NCBI GenBank assembly: GCA_913046175.1
Contig: CAJWSN010000003.1
Location: 1-27,029, forward strand
Length of the DNA stretch: 27,029 bases
Reading direction: 5' to 3'
From: an uncultured Opitutia bacterium
GTDB lineage: Bacteria; Verrucomicrobiota; Verrucomicrobiia; Opitutales; JABJCN01
Below the pieces are notes generated by a model. That model was not told where the DNA came from. It worked only from the letters and a program-made list of their open reading frames with translations, and searched no databases. The translations under genes and the position numbers were made by a program. Shown one piece after another: positions 7,638-16,145 of this stretch; position 1 is the stretch's first letter; every line of letters starts with the position of its first letter.

Positions 7638-8936
7638 ATGAAAAATGGTGCCAAAGTCGACGTCATCAACCTCGGTGACGAACTTCTCCTCGGTCTCCGT
7701 GACAACGGTCACCTTTCATACCTTGGTGAGCAATTGAGTCGGCACGGTCTTCGAATTCGCCGAAACCTGGTGATTCAGGATGATCCCAATGAGATACGGG
7801 AACACATGCAGAGCGCCTGGTCGGATGCTGATTTGGTTATTACAACAGGAGGATTGGGACCTACCTCGGATGATTTAACCCGGGAGGTTATTTCCGAGGT
7901 TTTGGGTTTAAAGCTCGAGTTTGTGGAATCAATTCGCGATTCCCTGCAGGAATGGTTTGACCGAATCGGGCGACCTTTGACTGCCAACAACCTGAAACAG
8001 TGCTATGTGCCCGAGGGTGCGGAGGTGCTGCCCAATCCTCTTGGCACTGCACCCGGGATTTTTCTGAAGAAGGATGAAAAAATTCTGGTGATGTTGCCCG
8101 GTCCGGGGCACGAGTTACACAGGATGTTTGAGGAGCGGGTTCTACCCCGTCTTGAAGAAGAGGACCTTTCTGCAAGTGAGGAACAATATCTTCAGCTTCG
8201 GTCTTTTGGGATAGGGGAGTCTGCCCTCGAAAACAAGTTGTTTGCTGTTCTTAACAAACATCCTGAAATGAGTGTGGGCTACTGTGCACACCAGGGGCTG
8301 GTGGATGTCCGGCTTTCCCTGGTCAATGGCAACGGCTCGCTTGCGGGCCTGCGCGAGACGGGTGAGCAGTGCATGGAAATCCTGGGCGAGGACTTTGTCT
8401 GTTTTGGCCATGATTCCCTTGCTGAGATCGCACTCTCCTACCTGCGGGCCCATGATCAAACGCTTGCCGTGGCTGAATCCTGCACCGGTGGCCTTTTATC
8501 CAATGCGTTCACGGATATTCCCGGCGCATCACAAACCTTTACTGGCAGCGTGGTCTGTTACAGTGAAGAGGCCAAGATCGAACATCTTGCCATTCCGGAA
8601 ATCATTCTGCAGCAGCATGGCATCGTCAGCGCCGAGACGGCGGTGGCGATGGCAACCGGGGTTGCGGAGAAATATTCCTCGGATTACGGGTTGAGCGCGA
8701 CCGGTTTCGCGGGTCCAACAGGTGGAACGGAGGAGAATCCCATTGGCACAATATTTTTTGGGCTGCATACGCCTTCGGGTGCATGGTCCCACCGTGTCAC
8801 GTTGCCCGGCAACCGCTTCATGGTGAAGGCACGTGGGGTGAACACGGCCATCGATTGGCTGCGACGCAAGCTGACGAAATACCAGATGCATGATGCATTC
8901 TCGAATTTGGAGTATTTCCTTGGTGCGGGTATTTGA
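7638..8936 (+). CDS. cinA: CinA-family nicotinamide-nucleotide amidohydrolase / competence-damage protein (432 aa)
   Basis: CinA proteins join a molybdopterin-binding-like (MoCF/COG1058) domain, which in characterised members has ADP-ribose pyrophosphatase-type activity, to a C-terminal NMN deamidase that returns NMN to nicotinate mononucleotide for NAD recycling. Here the first domain covers about 5-170 (TGGLGPTSDD, LPGPGHEL) and the amidase about 275-420 (AVAESCTGGLLSNAF, GFAGPTGGTEENPIGT). ATG 7638 is chosen because family homology begins at MKNGAKVDVINLGDELL; the frame extends 24 codons further upstream, but that part has no family resemblance and would run into the uvrC start. GGAA lies about 9 bases before the ATG. 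The next gene, holA, follows almost without a gap, suggesting co-transcription. Confidence 0.93.
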   Translation: MKNGAKVDVINLGDELLLGLRDNGHLSYLGEQLSRHGLRIRRNLVIQDDPNEIREHMQSAWSDADLVITTGGLGPTSDDLTREVISEVLGLKLEFVESIRDSLQEWFDRIGRPLTANNLKQCYVPEGAEVLPNPLGTAPGIFLKKDEKILVMLPGPGHELHRMFEERVLPRLEEEDLSASEEQYLQLRSFGIGESALENKLFAVLNKHPEMSVGYCAHQGLVDVRLSLVNGNGSLAGLRETGEQCMEILGEDFVCFGHDSLAEIALSYLRAHDQTLAVAESCTGGLLSNAFTDIPGASQTFTGSVVCYSEEAKIEHLAIPEIILQQHGIVSAETAVAMATGVAEKYSSDYGLSATGFAGPTGGTEENPIGTIFFGLHTPSGAWSHRVTLPGNRFMVKARGVNTAIDWLRRKLTKYQMHDAFSNLEYFLGAGI

Positions 8937-8953
8937 CGGATGATGTACCAAGC

Positions 8954-8958
8954 GGGAG
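8954..8958 (+). promoter_or_regulatory. Ribosome binding site deciding the holA TTG start
   Basis: GGGAG lies 7 bases before the TTG at 8966. No comparable site stands at proper distance from the alternative TTG at 8933. Confidence 0.5.
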
Positions 8959-8965
8959 CCCTGCG

Positions 8966-10063
8966 TTGAGCAAGCCTTTTACTTTCATCTGCGGGGAGGA
9001 TGAGTATCTTGTCTCTGCTTCTGGCGGAAAGGTTTTTGATCAAATGTCCGTCGACCTTTCCGGCGACTTGTCCAAGGAGATCATCAATGGACATGTGAGC
9101 AGGGTGGAAGATGTGGTACAGGCGACGGACCGATTCATTGCAGCGTTCCAGACGCTGTCACTTTTTGGCGAGAATAAAGCAGTCTGGCTCCGGGACGTGA
9201 ACTTTCTCGCTGATTCAAAGGTCGGAAGCGCCGAGGGCACACTCGCGGAGCTGAAGCGACTGAAAACCTCCCTGGAGACGATAAACCCGGATTCTGTTAA
9301 TGTCCTGGTTACAGCCTGCCCGGTGGACAGGCGGCGGTCCTTTTACAAGTGGGCAGAGAAGAACAGCGACTTTCAATTTATAAAAAAAGGGAATTCACAT
9401 GATTTGGCCCGTTACATCCGGAAGGAGTTGCAAGCCCATGACCTGCAAATTTCAGGTGACGCCCTCGAGCTCTTGAACCTGAAAGTCAATGGCAACGCGA
9501 GAATGGCAATTACAGAGGTTCAAAAGCTGGCCACTTATGCCACCGGAAACGGTGCCGGGGAAATTCAGGTTGAAGATGTAAAGACCATGGTTCCTGATTC
9601 CACGGATGGAGATTTCTTTGAAACCACAGAAATTTTTTTCACGGGAGACCTCCAGGGAACACTAAAAGCGCTGAAAAATTATTTTTTCACGAACAAGGAG
9701 GCCCGTCCACTCCTTGCGAGTTTGCAGAGCCGCAATCGGTTGTTGATCCAACTGCGGACCCTGATGGATGAAGGTGAACTGAGAATCTCCCCCAGGGGTG
9801 TGGACAAGGCGTCCCTTGCCAAGGCCGGGGAAAAATACCACAAGTCTTTTGGGGGTGTTAAAGCGAAAAGCCCCCTTAACGTGTTTACTCAAAACCCATG
9901 GTATCTTGGAAAACTCAGCGAACAGGCCCGACAATGGAAACTTCGCAAAATGCTGGATTTCCAACTGGCTTTCGTTGATGCCTTTCGCAAACTGGTGAGT
10001 CGTTCCCGGGAGCAGCATGAAGTCATGCGGTCTCTTGCCATTCAGTGCCTTGCGCAGGGTTAA
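8966..10063 (+). CDS. holA: DNA polymerase III delta subunit (clamp loader)
   Basis: The delta subunit opens the sliding clamp within the clamp-loader complex at the replication fork. The protein (365 aa) has the usual length and layout: an N-terminal AAA+-like fold starting FTFICGEDEYLVSASG, a middle segment with NVLVTACPVDRRRSFYKW, and the characteristic helical collar (NARMAITEVQKLATYA, FFTNKEARPLLASLQ, LRKMLDFQLAFVDAFRKLV). Delta is poorly conserved, so this rests on the overall pattern. A TTG start at 8966 is preferred because GGGAG (8954-8958) precedes it by 7 bases. An upstream in-frame TTG at 8933 would overlap the cinA stop by 4 bp and is the alternative. It lies between cinA and purB in the same direction. 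Confidence 0.85.
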   Translation: MSKPFTFICGEDEYLVSASGGKVFDQMSVDLSGDLSKEIINGHVSRVEDVVQATDRFIAAFQTLSLFGENKAVWLRDVNFLADSKVGSAEGTLAELKRLKTSLETINPDSVNVLVTACPVDRRRSFYKWAEKNSDFQFIKKGNSHDLARYIRKELQAHDLQISGDALELLNLKVNGNARMAITEVQKLATYATGNGAGEIQVEDVKTMVPDSTDGDFFETTEIFFTGDLQGTLKALKNYFFTNKEARPLLASLQSRNRLLIQLRTLMDEGELRISPRGVDKASLAKAGEKYHKSFGGVKAKSPLNVFTQNPWYLGKLSEQARQWKLRKMLDFQLAFVDAFRKLVSRSREQHEVMRSLAIQCLAQG

Positions 10064-10079
10064 GGCGATCCTTTCTCAA

Positions 10080-11516
10080 ATGAATATTCAAAAAGCCCCC
10101 GTCCAAAATGTATTGGCTGAACGTTATGCCTCCAGCAACCTTTGTGAAATTTGGTCGGCGGAGGGCAAGGTCAAGTTGGAGCGTGATCTTTGGATCGCGG
10201 TTCTCAAGGCGCAGCAAGCGCTTGGTCTTGAAGTCCCTGCGGATGCCATCGATGCCTACGAAAGAGTGCGGAATCAAGTGGATCTTGACTCCATTCTTGC
10301 CCGGGAGCGGGTGACGCGTCACGATGTCAAGGCCCGGATTGAGGAATTCAATTTCCTTGCAGGGCATGAGCAAGTCCACAAGGGCATGACCAGCCGAGAC
10401 CTCACGGAGAATGTGGAGCAACTGCAGGTTTTTCAGTCTTTGCAGGTTATACTGAAAAAGGCGGTTGCCGCCCTGGGTTCACTGGCGGACAAGGCACTGG
10501 AGCACAGGTCTCTTGTTTTGGCTGGTCGCACCCATAATGTGGCGGCTCAGTTCACCTCCTTCGGAAAGCGGATGGCCATGTTTGGGGAGGAGTTGTTGAG
10601 AGGTTGTCAAGTGCTTGAGAGGCTGATCTCGACCTACCCGATCCGGGGGCTCAAGGGTGCAGTAGGCACCCAGCTTGATCTTAAAACGCTTTTGGAGGGT
10701 GATTCGACAAAGCTTGAAGCCTTCAATCAACGGATGTGTGAATACCTTGGACTACCCAACAACCTTGGTTCCGTGGGGCAGGTGTATCCCCGCAGTCTCG
10801 ATTTTGAGGTGGTCTCCGCATTGTTTGAGGTGACAGGGGGACCATCAAGTTTTGCACGGACACTTCGTTTGATGGCCGGGCATGAACAGGCTTCCGAAGG
10901 GTTTGCCAAGGGCCAGGTGGGTTCCTCGGCGATGCCGCACAAGATGAACAGCCGCAGCTGTGAGCGCATCAATGGATTTCAGGTTATTCTGCGGGGGCAC
11001 GTCACCATGGCATCATCCCTTGCCGGCGACCAGTGGAACGAGGGTGACGTTTCCTGCTCCGTTGTGCGCAGGGTTTTGCTTCCAGACAGCTTTTTTGCAG
11101 CCGATGGATTATTTGAAACCTTTCTTGTTGTCTTGGGCCAGATGCAGGTTTTTCCTGCGATGATTGAGGCGGAAAACCAGCGATATGCCCCCTTTCTTTG
11201 TACCACCACCTTCCTGATGGAGGCAGTCAAGGCGGGTGTGGGCAGGGAGGAGGCTCATGCGGCCATCAAGGAACACTCGGTGGCTGCCGTCGTGGACTTG
11301 CGTGAGGGCAGGATTTCATTGAATGACCTCTTGGATCGTCTTTCAAGGGATAACAGGCTGGGACTGACAAGGGAGGCGTTGCAGGGCATTGTAGAAAATG
11401 CGTCTGTGCTTTTGGGCAATGCGGAAGCACAAGTTACGGATTTCCATGCCCGGGCGCAGGAGTTCACCGCCCGTTTCCCAGGGGTGGAGAGCTATCTGCC
11501 CGAGCCTGTGCTCTAA
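10080..11516 (+). CDS. purB: Adenylosuccinate lyase (478 aa)
   Basis: PurB catalyses two fumarate-releasing steps in purine synthesis: SAICAR to AICAR and adenylosuccinate to AMP. The fumarase/aspartase superfamily signature GSSAMPHKMN is at about 280-290, and TSRDLTENVE, another active-site segment, at about 102-112. The sequence after the signature (SRSCERINGFQVILRG, QWNEGDVSCSVVRR) resembles the actinobacterial-type PurB more than the shorter Bacillus type; this is a recollection of family sequences, not a search. ATG 10080 is chosen because recognisable homology begins soon after it; the frame continues 21 codons upstream into the end of holA. The gap to holA is 16 bp, so they are probably co-transcribed. 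No strong Shine-Dalgarno site is seen. Confidence 0.95.
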   Translation: MNIQKAPVQNVLAERYASSNLCEIWSAEGKVKLERDLWIAVLKAQQALGLEVPADAIDAYERVRNQVDLDSILARERVTRHDVKARIEEFNFLAGHEQVHKGMTSRDLTENVEQLQVFQSLQVILKKAVAALGSLADKALEHRSLVLAGRTHNVAAQFTSFGKRMAMFGEELLRGCQVLERLISTYPIRGLKGAVGTQLDLKTLLEGDSTKLEAFNQRMCEYLGLPNNLGSVGQVYPRSLDFEVVSALFEVTGGPSSFARTLRLMAGHEQASEGFAKGQVGSSAMPHKMNSRSCERINGFQVILRGHVTMASSLAGDQWNEGDVSCSVVRRVLLPDSFFAADGLFETFLVVLGQMQVFPAMIEAENQRYAPFLCTTTFLMEAVKAGVGREEAHAAIKEHSVAAVVDLREGRISLNDLLDRLSRDNRLGLTREALQGIVENASVLLGNAEAQVTDFHARAQEFTARFPGVESYLPEPVL

Positions 11517-11545
11517 AGTTTTTCCAGTCTCTTTTTCATGGCACC

Positions 11546-11563
11546 CATTCATTTTTTTGAATG
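11546..11563 (+). terminator. Possible weak terminator after purB
   Basis: CATTCA (11546-11551) pairs with TGAATG (11558-11563) around a T6 loop. The stem is short and AT-rich and the downstream T content is modest, so it may only attenuate transcription into the phosphofructokinase gene. Confidence 0.25.
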
Positions 11564-11631
11564 ATGTTTCTTTGTGGTTGCACAAAATTAAAGGCTGGAT
11601 ACACGTAATTGCCTTTGTAAAAAAATTAACC

Positions 11632-12897
11632 ATGTCCGAAGAACTTACAGGTAATTGTCTAGTCGCTCAATCCGGAGGTCCAACCGCCGTAATCAACGCA
11701 AGCGTCGCAGGGGTGGTTTCCGAAGCTTTAAACCACGAAAACATAGAGGAAATATACGGAGGCCTTAATGGGATCCAGGGCATCCTCAAGGAAGAGTTGA
11801 TCGATCTTGCTGCGGAATCCCAGCAAAATATTCGAGGACTGCGTCACACACCGGCCTCCTGCTTGGGCACCTGCCGCTTCAACTTAAAGCGTGATGAGGA
11901 TTTCGAACGTGTGCTGGAGGTTTTTCAGGCTCACGATATCCGGTACTTTTTTTATATCGGCGGCAACGATTCACAGGATACCGCCAACAAGATTTCCAAG
12001 CTGGCGAAACAAAAAGATCATGAGTTGAGCGTGATTGGTATTCCCAAGACTGTGGACAATGACCTTATCCTGACCGACCACTGTCCGGGCTATGGCAGCG
12101 TGGTGAAGCAAATTTGCACCACCGTCAGTGAAATGGCGCTTGATCATGAGTCAATGGGTCAGCATGACCTTGTTTCCATCCTGGAGGTAATGGGACGTAA
12201 TGCTGGATGGATTGCTGCAGGAGCCTCACTTGCCAAGGGGAAGGAGAATCCAGATCTGCCACCCCATTTAATATATCTTCCGGAAGTACCCTTTTCCATG
12301 GAGCAATACTTGGAGGACGTGAAGCGTGTCCTCAGTAAGAACCGGTATTGCCTTGTTGTCGTTGGCGAAGGCCTCGTGGACGCTGACGGAAACTATATCG
12401 CCGCTGCCAGCAGCTCGACAGATGCGTTTGGTCACGAACAACTCGGAGGCTGTGGGGCCTATCTGCAACGGCTTGTTGAGGAACATCTGGGTGGGATCAA
12501 GGCTCGTTCTGCCAAATTGGGTGTGGGTCAGCGTGTGGCGGCTCATTGCTCTTCGCAGGTTGACAACGACGAAGCCTTTATGGCTGGAGTCGCCGCGGTG
12601 AATGCCGCGATTAATGGTGAAACTGACAAAATGGTTACCCTTCTTCGTGGGGATAGTGAACCCTACGTCTGCGAAACAGGCCTTGCCCCGCTTGATGAAG
12701 TTGCCAACGGCGTCAAGATGCTTCCAGAAGAATGGATCAATGAAGACAGGGTCAGCATGAACTACCAGTTCTTCAAATACGCCTCGCCGCTCATCAGGGG
12801 AGAAGTTCAAGTGCCGTACGAGCACGGATTGCCCATGTATGTACAGCTTTCCAAGAATCGTGTGCCCAAGGTGCTGGGCGAGCACAAGTTTGCTTAA
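11632..12897 (+). CDS. pfp: Pyrophosphate-type 6-phosphofructokinase (421 aa)
   Basis: It interconverts fructose-6-phosphate and fructose-1,6-bisphosphate in glycolysis/gluconeogenesis. The fold signature is clear (SGGPTAVINAS near 14-24; YGGLNGIQG). Two residues indicate PPi rather than ATP as phosphoryl donor: YIGGNDSQDTANK has Asp (D113) where ATP-dependent enzymes have Gly (GGDGS), and PKTVDND has Lys (K139) where they have Gly (PGTIDND). Asn112 replaces the more usual Asp of the GGDDS form; this GGNDS variant is known to me from clostridial PPi-dependent enzymes. ATG 11632 is chosen because the family start (MSEELTGNCLVAQSGGPT) follows it; the frame runs far upstream inside purB without relevance. 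It is 115 bp after purB, and its stop overlaps the convergent trhO stop by 4 bp. PPi use would make the step reversible, which is inference here. Confidence 0.92.
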   Translation: MSEELTGNCLVAQSGGPTAVINASVAGVVSEALNHENIEEIYGGLNGIQGILKEELIDLAAESQQNIRGLRHTPASCLGTCRFNLKRDEDFERVLEVFQAHDIRYFFYIGGNDSQDTANKISKLAKQKDHELSVIGIPKTVDNDLILTDHCPGYGSVVKQICTTVSEMALDHESMGQHDLVSILEVMGRNAGWIAAGASLAKGKENPDLPPHLIYLPEVPFSMEQYLEDVKRVLSKNRYCLVVVGEGLVDADGNYIAAASSSTDAFGHEQLGGCGAYLQRLVEEHLGGIKARSAKLGVGQRVAAHCSSQVDNDEAFMAGVAAVNAAINGETDKMVTLLRGDSEPYVCETGLAPLDEVANGVKMLPEEWINEDRVSMNYQFFKYASPLIRGEVQVPYEHGLPMYVQLSKNRVPKVLGEHKFA

Positions 12898-13829
12898 TCT
12901 GACTTTTCTTCCGCGTTATTTAATGTCTGGCCTATGTGGCTGGCATTTCTGCGCGAGGCTAACTCAACCTGTTTCTGGCGCTCACGGAGGTTGGCTCTCT
13001 TTACCTGGCCCAATGTTTCTGCACACATGGGGCATGAAACCCCCATCTCATATTCGTTTGCCTGACGATCCTTCAGGGAGACCGGATGTCCACATCCATG
13101 ACACATTGTATGGGATCCCTCCTTCAGTCCGTGACCCAGAGATACTCGGTGGTCGAAAATAAAACATTCACCGTTCCACAGGCTTTTTTCCTCGGGCATT
13201 TCCTGAAGATATCTAAGGATTCCTCCCCGCAACTGGTAGACTTCCTTGAATCCTTGATCCATCATGTATGTGGACAATTTCTCACACCGGATGCCACCTG
13301 TGCAGAACATGGCGATTTTACGGTCCTTCTGCTCGCCGAGTTTTTCTTGAACATAATTGGTAATCTCAACAAAAGATTTTATCCGTGGATCAACTGCATT
13401 TGCGAATGAACCGATGGCGGTCTCATATTTATTGCGGGCATCCAGAACGAGAACCTGCTGGTCCTCGACCAAGCTGTTCCATTCCTCCGGTGTAACATGC
13501 CGGCCGGTTTTGTTCGACGGTTTCACGCCCGGAACGCCCATTTTGATGATTTCTTTTTTCAGGCGAATTTTCAACCGGTTAAAAGGATTTTCCGTTGCGA
13601 TTGAAATGTTAACGGGGAACTCAGCCAGTCGTGGATTCTTCTGCAGGTGAACGATCAACGCCTCAATATTTGTCCTGGAACCCGCGACGGTTCCATTGAT
13701 GCCCTCATCTGCAAGTAGTATAGTCCCTGTAACCTCGAGTTTGCGACAGGTTGCCAGGAGAGGCTGGTGCATCTCCCTGTAGTCCTCCAGCGGTACGAAC
13801 TTGTAAAATCCTGCAACGGTGTAAGACAT
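12894..13829 (-). CDS. trhO: tRNA uridine-34 hydroxylase, rhodanese-type (311 aa)
   Basis: TrhO (formerly YceA) hydroxylates U34 of certain tRNAs, an oxygen-dependent step toward 5-methoxyuridine-type wobble modification. The N-terminal UPF0176 domain (about 1-100; GTILLADEGINGTVAG) is followed by a rhodanese domain (about 115-215) with the active-site loop FCTGGIRCEK, giving C176 as the nucleophile and C182 as the second conserved Cys. After that comes a Cys-rich tail, CHGCGH...CPMC, of the kind seen in the family and probably binding zinc. It is the last gene of a minus-strand group (tal, small protein, trhO), 15 bp after the small protein's stop. Its TAA overlaps the TAA of the convergent phosphofructokinase gene in the tetranucleotide TTAA. 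Confidence 0.94.
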   Translation of the reverse strand: MSYTVAGFYKFVPLEDYREMHQPLLATCRKLEVTGTILLADEGINGTVAGSRTNIEALIVHLQKNPRLAEFPVNISIATENPFNRLKIRLKKEIIKMGVPGVKPSNKTGRHVTPEEWNSLVEDQQVLVLDARNKYETAIGSFANAVDPRIKSFVEITNYVQEKLGEQKDRKIAMFCTGGIRCEKLSTYMMDQGFKEVYQLRGGILRYLQEMPEEKSLWNGECFIFDHRVSLGHGLKEGSHTMCHGCGHPVSLKDRQANEYEMGVSCPMCAETLGQVKRANLRERQKQVELASRRNASHIGQTLNNAEEKSD

Positions 13830-13844
13830 CAGTCATGCTTGCGC

Positions 13845-14150
13845 TTAACCCTGGCCAAGGATGTGTGTCGCAATCTCCCTCCATTCCTTGTTGAACCCCT
13901 CCTTGTTCCGTATGGCCGGGCGACCCGCTCGACTGTACCAGTAGGCTGCATTTCCAAGATCACCTTCCATTCGATGAAGCAGGGCATGAATCCAGGAGCC
14001 AGTGGAGGTGCAAATCTCCTGTGCCACGTTGTGTGCGGGGTTCCATCTATTCTTTCGAGTCAACCACAGGGCTTTAAGTTCTGGAGAGATTCCATCAGGT
14101 GGCTCCTCGTCGGACTCAACTGATGCTTCAAGTTCTGTGATTGTCTTCAT
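13845..14150 (-). CDS. Conserved-looking small protein of unknown function (101 aa)
   Basis: No named family can be assigned with certainty. The first 30 residues are acidic and low in conservation features (ELEASVESDEEPPDG). The rest is a compact block at 36-78 rich in residues that tend to be conserved: WNPAHNVAQEI, GSWIHALLHRMEGDLGNAAY, WYSRAGRP. H40, H55 and H59 together with W36, W53 and W71 suggest a structured, possibly metal- or ligand-binding site, but no function is implied. I recall short bacterial hypothetical proteins with a similar 'HR.EGD..NA.YWY.RAGR' pattern; this needs a search. There is no signal peptide or membrane segment. It starts 11 bp after tal and ends 15 bp before trhO, so the three are probably translated from one message. 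Confidence 0.8.
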   Translation of the reverse strand: MKTITELEASVESDEEPPDGISPELKALWLTRKNRWNPAHNVAQEICTSTGSWIHALLHRMEGDLGNAAYWYSRAGRPAIRNKEGFNKEWREIATHILGQG

Positions 14151-14161
14151 GGGTCTTCCTT

Positions 14162-15100
14162 TTATTTTGCCAGTTTCCGGGCTGCGATTGTCCTTACCTT
14201 GTCCAGGTCATCAGAAAATTTCCTGATTCCTTCGGCCAGTTTTTCCGTGGCCATGGCGTCTTGGTTCATGTCCCACCGAAATTTTTCTTCGTCATAGGTG
14301 ATTCTTTCCAAGTCTGCACCAGTAGCTGCGGGATCCAGTTTTCGCGTAACGGCTACATCCATATTTTGCAGTTCAGTCAGGAGGTCGGGGCCGATGGTCA
14401 GAAGATCACACCCGGCCAGTTCAATGATTTCACCAACGTTTCGGAAACTGGCGCCCATTACCTCCGTGTCATAGCCAAACTTTTTGTAATAATTAAAAAT
14501 TTCCCGGACACTGATCACCCCCGGGTCGTCCATGCTTGAAAATTCCTGCCCGGTATTTTTCCTGTGCCAGTCCAGAATTCGTCCGACAAACGGGGAGATG
14601 AGCTGCGCGCCTGCATCGGCGCTGGCGACAGCCTGAGGCAAGGCAAACATGAGGGTCATGTTGCAGTGGATGCCTTCTTTTTCCAGGGCGTCAGCGGCGC
14701 GAATCCCCTCCCACGTGGTGGCGATCTTGATCAGTATGCGCTCACGGTCGATGCCGTTTTCCTCATAGATGCCAATGAGTTCCCGGGCTTTCCCAATTGT
14801 ACCTTGCACGTTGAACGATAGGGAGGCCGGTACTTCTGTGGAAACCCGTCCGGGAATAATTTTCAGGATTTCCTGCCCAAATGCGGTCAGAAGCAGGTCC
14901 ACTGCCCGTTCAACATTTTCACCCGAGTCCTGAATTGCCTGGTCAACAAGCGACTGGTATTCAGGTTTTTCCACAACCTTGAGAATGAGGGACGGGTTTG
15001 TCGTGGCGTCCTGTGGCTTGTATTGATCCATAATACCGAAATCGCCCGTGTCAGCGACGATAGTGGTCATGGTCTTTAGTTGGTCGAGTGTGGATGGCAT
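14162..15100 (-). CDS. tal: Transaldolase (312 aa)
   Basis: Transaldolase moves a dihydroxyacetone unit between sugar phosphates (sedoheptulose-7-P + glyceraldehyde-3-P to erythrose-4-P + fructose-6-P) in the non-oxidative pentose phosphate pathway. The class-I TalB-type pattern is complete: DATTNPSLIL near the N-terminus, ILIKIATTWEGI with the Schiff-base Lys at about K125, and CNMTLMFALPQA followed by ISPFVGRILDW. Length matches the roughly 315-residue TalB type rather than the short TalC type. ATG 15100 is chosen since homologues begin at MPSTLDQLKTMTTIVADTGDF; a further 23 in-frame codons upstream are AT-rich leader. It heads the minus-strand group with the small protein and trhO and is divergent from rplM. 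Confidence 0.96.
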   Translation of the reverse strand: MPSTLDQLKTMTTIVADTGDFGIMDQYKPQDATTNPSLILKVVEKPEYQSLVDQAIQDSGENVERAVDLLLTAFGQEILKIIPGRVSTEVPASLSFNVQGTIGKARELIGIYEENGIDRERILIKIATTWEGIRAADALEKEGIHCNMTLMFALPQAVASADAGAQLISPFVGRILDWHRKNTGQEFSSMDDPGVISVREIFNYYKKFGYDTEVMGASFRNVGEIIELAGCDLLTIGPDLLTELQNMDVAVTRKLDPAATGADLERITYDEEKFRWDMNQDAMATEKLAEGIRKFSDDLDKVRTIAARKLAK

Positions 15101-15273
15101 GTTTTGTCTTTGAATTGGGGTGAATTTAAATGTGAACTTTGTCTTGATTTGGTGGGCAAAGGGTTGCATTGTTTGCCGCTCTTTTTTTCAGAAATCCCAA
15201 AGTCAGCGGTTCATTCCGTTTTATTATTCGGACTTTTATTCCCACTTTATCTTCAGAACAATCAGAAACTTTC
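15101..15273. promoter_or_regulatory. Divergent tal / rplM intergenic region
   Basis: This 173-bp region must hold promoters for both directions. It is T-rich on the + strand, with a -10-like TATTAT in 'ttttattattcgg' (about 15222-15231) but no convincing -35 at standard spacing. No clear L13-type leader structure was recognised. Confidence 0.35.
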
Positions 15274-15702
15274 ATGAAAACAACGCTTCCCAAAGCAGAT
15301 GAAATTGAGCGGAAGTGGTGGCTCATTGACGCCGAGGATTTAATTCTTGGCCGGATGAGCGTAAAAATCGCCAATCTCCTGCGTGGCCGGCACAAGGCTA
15401 TTTACACGCCACATATTGACACGGGCGACTACGTGATCGTTATCAATGCATCAAAGGTGCGGGTTTCCGGTAACAAGGAGGAGCAAAAGAGCTACATGTT
15501 CTACACTGGCTACTTCGGCAATGAAAAGCGCATAGGCATCAGCACCTTCCGGAAAAAACGTCCAGAATTCATAGTCAAGCATTCGGTCAAGGGCATGTTG
15601 CCCAAGAACCGGCTTGCCCGGCAAATGATCCAGAAACTAAAAATTTATGCGGATGGCGAGCATCCGCACGAGGCTCAAACCCCCGAAAAGATCGAACTTT
15701 AA
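15274..15702 (+). CDS. rplM: 50S ribosomal protein L13 (142 aa)
   Basis: L13 is an early-assembly protein of the large ribosomal subunit. The product has the same 142-residue length as E. coli L13 and its usual landmarks: WWLIDAEDLILGRMSVKIANLLRG, the nucleotide-like stretch GDYVIVINASKVRVSG, SYMFYTGY, and the closing VKGMLPKNRLARQMIQKLKIYADGEHPHEAQ. ATG 15274 follows 'ctttc' with no strong Shine-Dalgarno. The frame runs 35 codons upstream but only from this ATG does the sequence resemble L13. rpsI follows after 13 bp, the near-universal rplM-rpsI pair. Confidence 0.97.
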   Translation: MKTTLPKADEIERKWWLIDAEDLILGRMSVKIANLLRGRHKAIYTPHIDTGDYVIVINASKVRVSGNKEEQKSYMFYTGYFGNEKRIGISTFRKKRPEFIVKHSVKGMLPKNRLARQMIQKLKIYADGEHPHEAQTPEKIEL

Positions 15703-15715
15703 TTTCCCAAATCAA

Positions 15716-16120
15716 ATGAGCGCAAAAGCAAACACCCAGGTTTTTGCCGCAACTGGCCGCCGCAAGTGTGCCATTGCGAGGGTCCGGCTTTCGGAAGGCA
15801 AGGGCAAATTCCTTATTAATGGCAAGGACTCTGAGGCGTATTGCAATCAGGATTCCTTCCAAATTCAGTTGAATGCGCCCTTCAAGCTGGTAGAGATGGA
15901 AGGGCATTTTGACCTGAATGTGAATGTTCAGGGCGGGGGCTATATTGGGCAGGCCAGCGCGATCCGGCTTGGGATCTCCCGCGCGTTGGAAAAATTTCAG
16001 GAAGACCTGCGGGGTCCCTTGAAGAAATCGGGTTTCCTCCGACGAGATAGCCGAGTCAGGGAACGTAAAAAATCCGGCCAGCCCGGGGCGCGCAAACGGT
16101 TCCAGTTCTCCAAGCGTTAA
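15716..16120 (+). CDS. rpsI: 30S ribosomal protein S9 (134 aa)
   Basis: S9 sits in the head of the small subunit, where its C-terminal tail reaches the P-site tRNA. The landmarks are ATGRRKCAIARVRL at the start, VNVQGGGYIGQASAIRLGISRAL in the middle, and the terminal GFLRRDSRVRERKKSGQPGARKRFQFSKR-type tail ending in the invariant KR. ATG 15716 gives a normal S9 length; homology starts a few residues later. It is the last gene before the terminator at 16146-16182, so rplM-rpsI forms a closed two-gene unit. Confidence 0.97.
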   Translation: MSAKANTQVFAATGRRKCAIARVRLSEGKGKFLINGKDSEAYCNQDSFQIQLNAPFKLVEMEGHFDLNVNVQGGGYIGQASAIRLGISRALEKFQEDLRGPLKKSGFLRRDSRVRERKKSGQPGARKRFQFSKR

Positions 16121-16145
16121 TTCACTAAACTGAACCAAAATTTTG

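Noticed and set aside
12268..12885. 205-codon minus-strand frame inside the phosphofructokinase gene
   Set aside because: Antisense shadow with no motif; it continues the direction of trhO but not its frame or protein.
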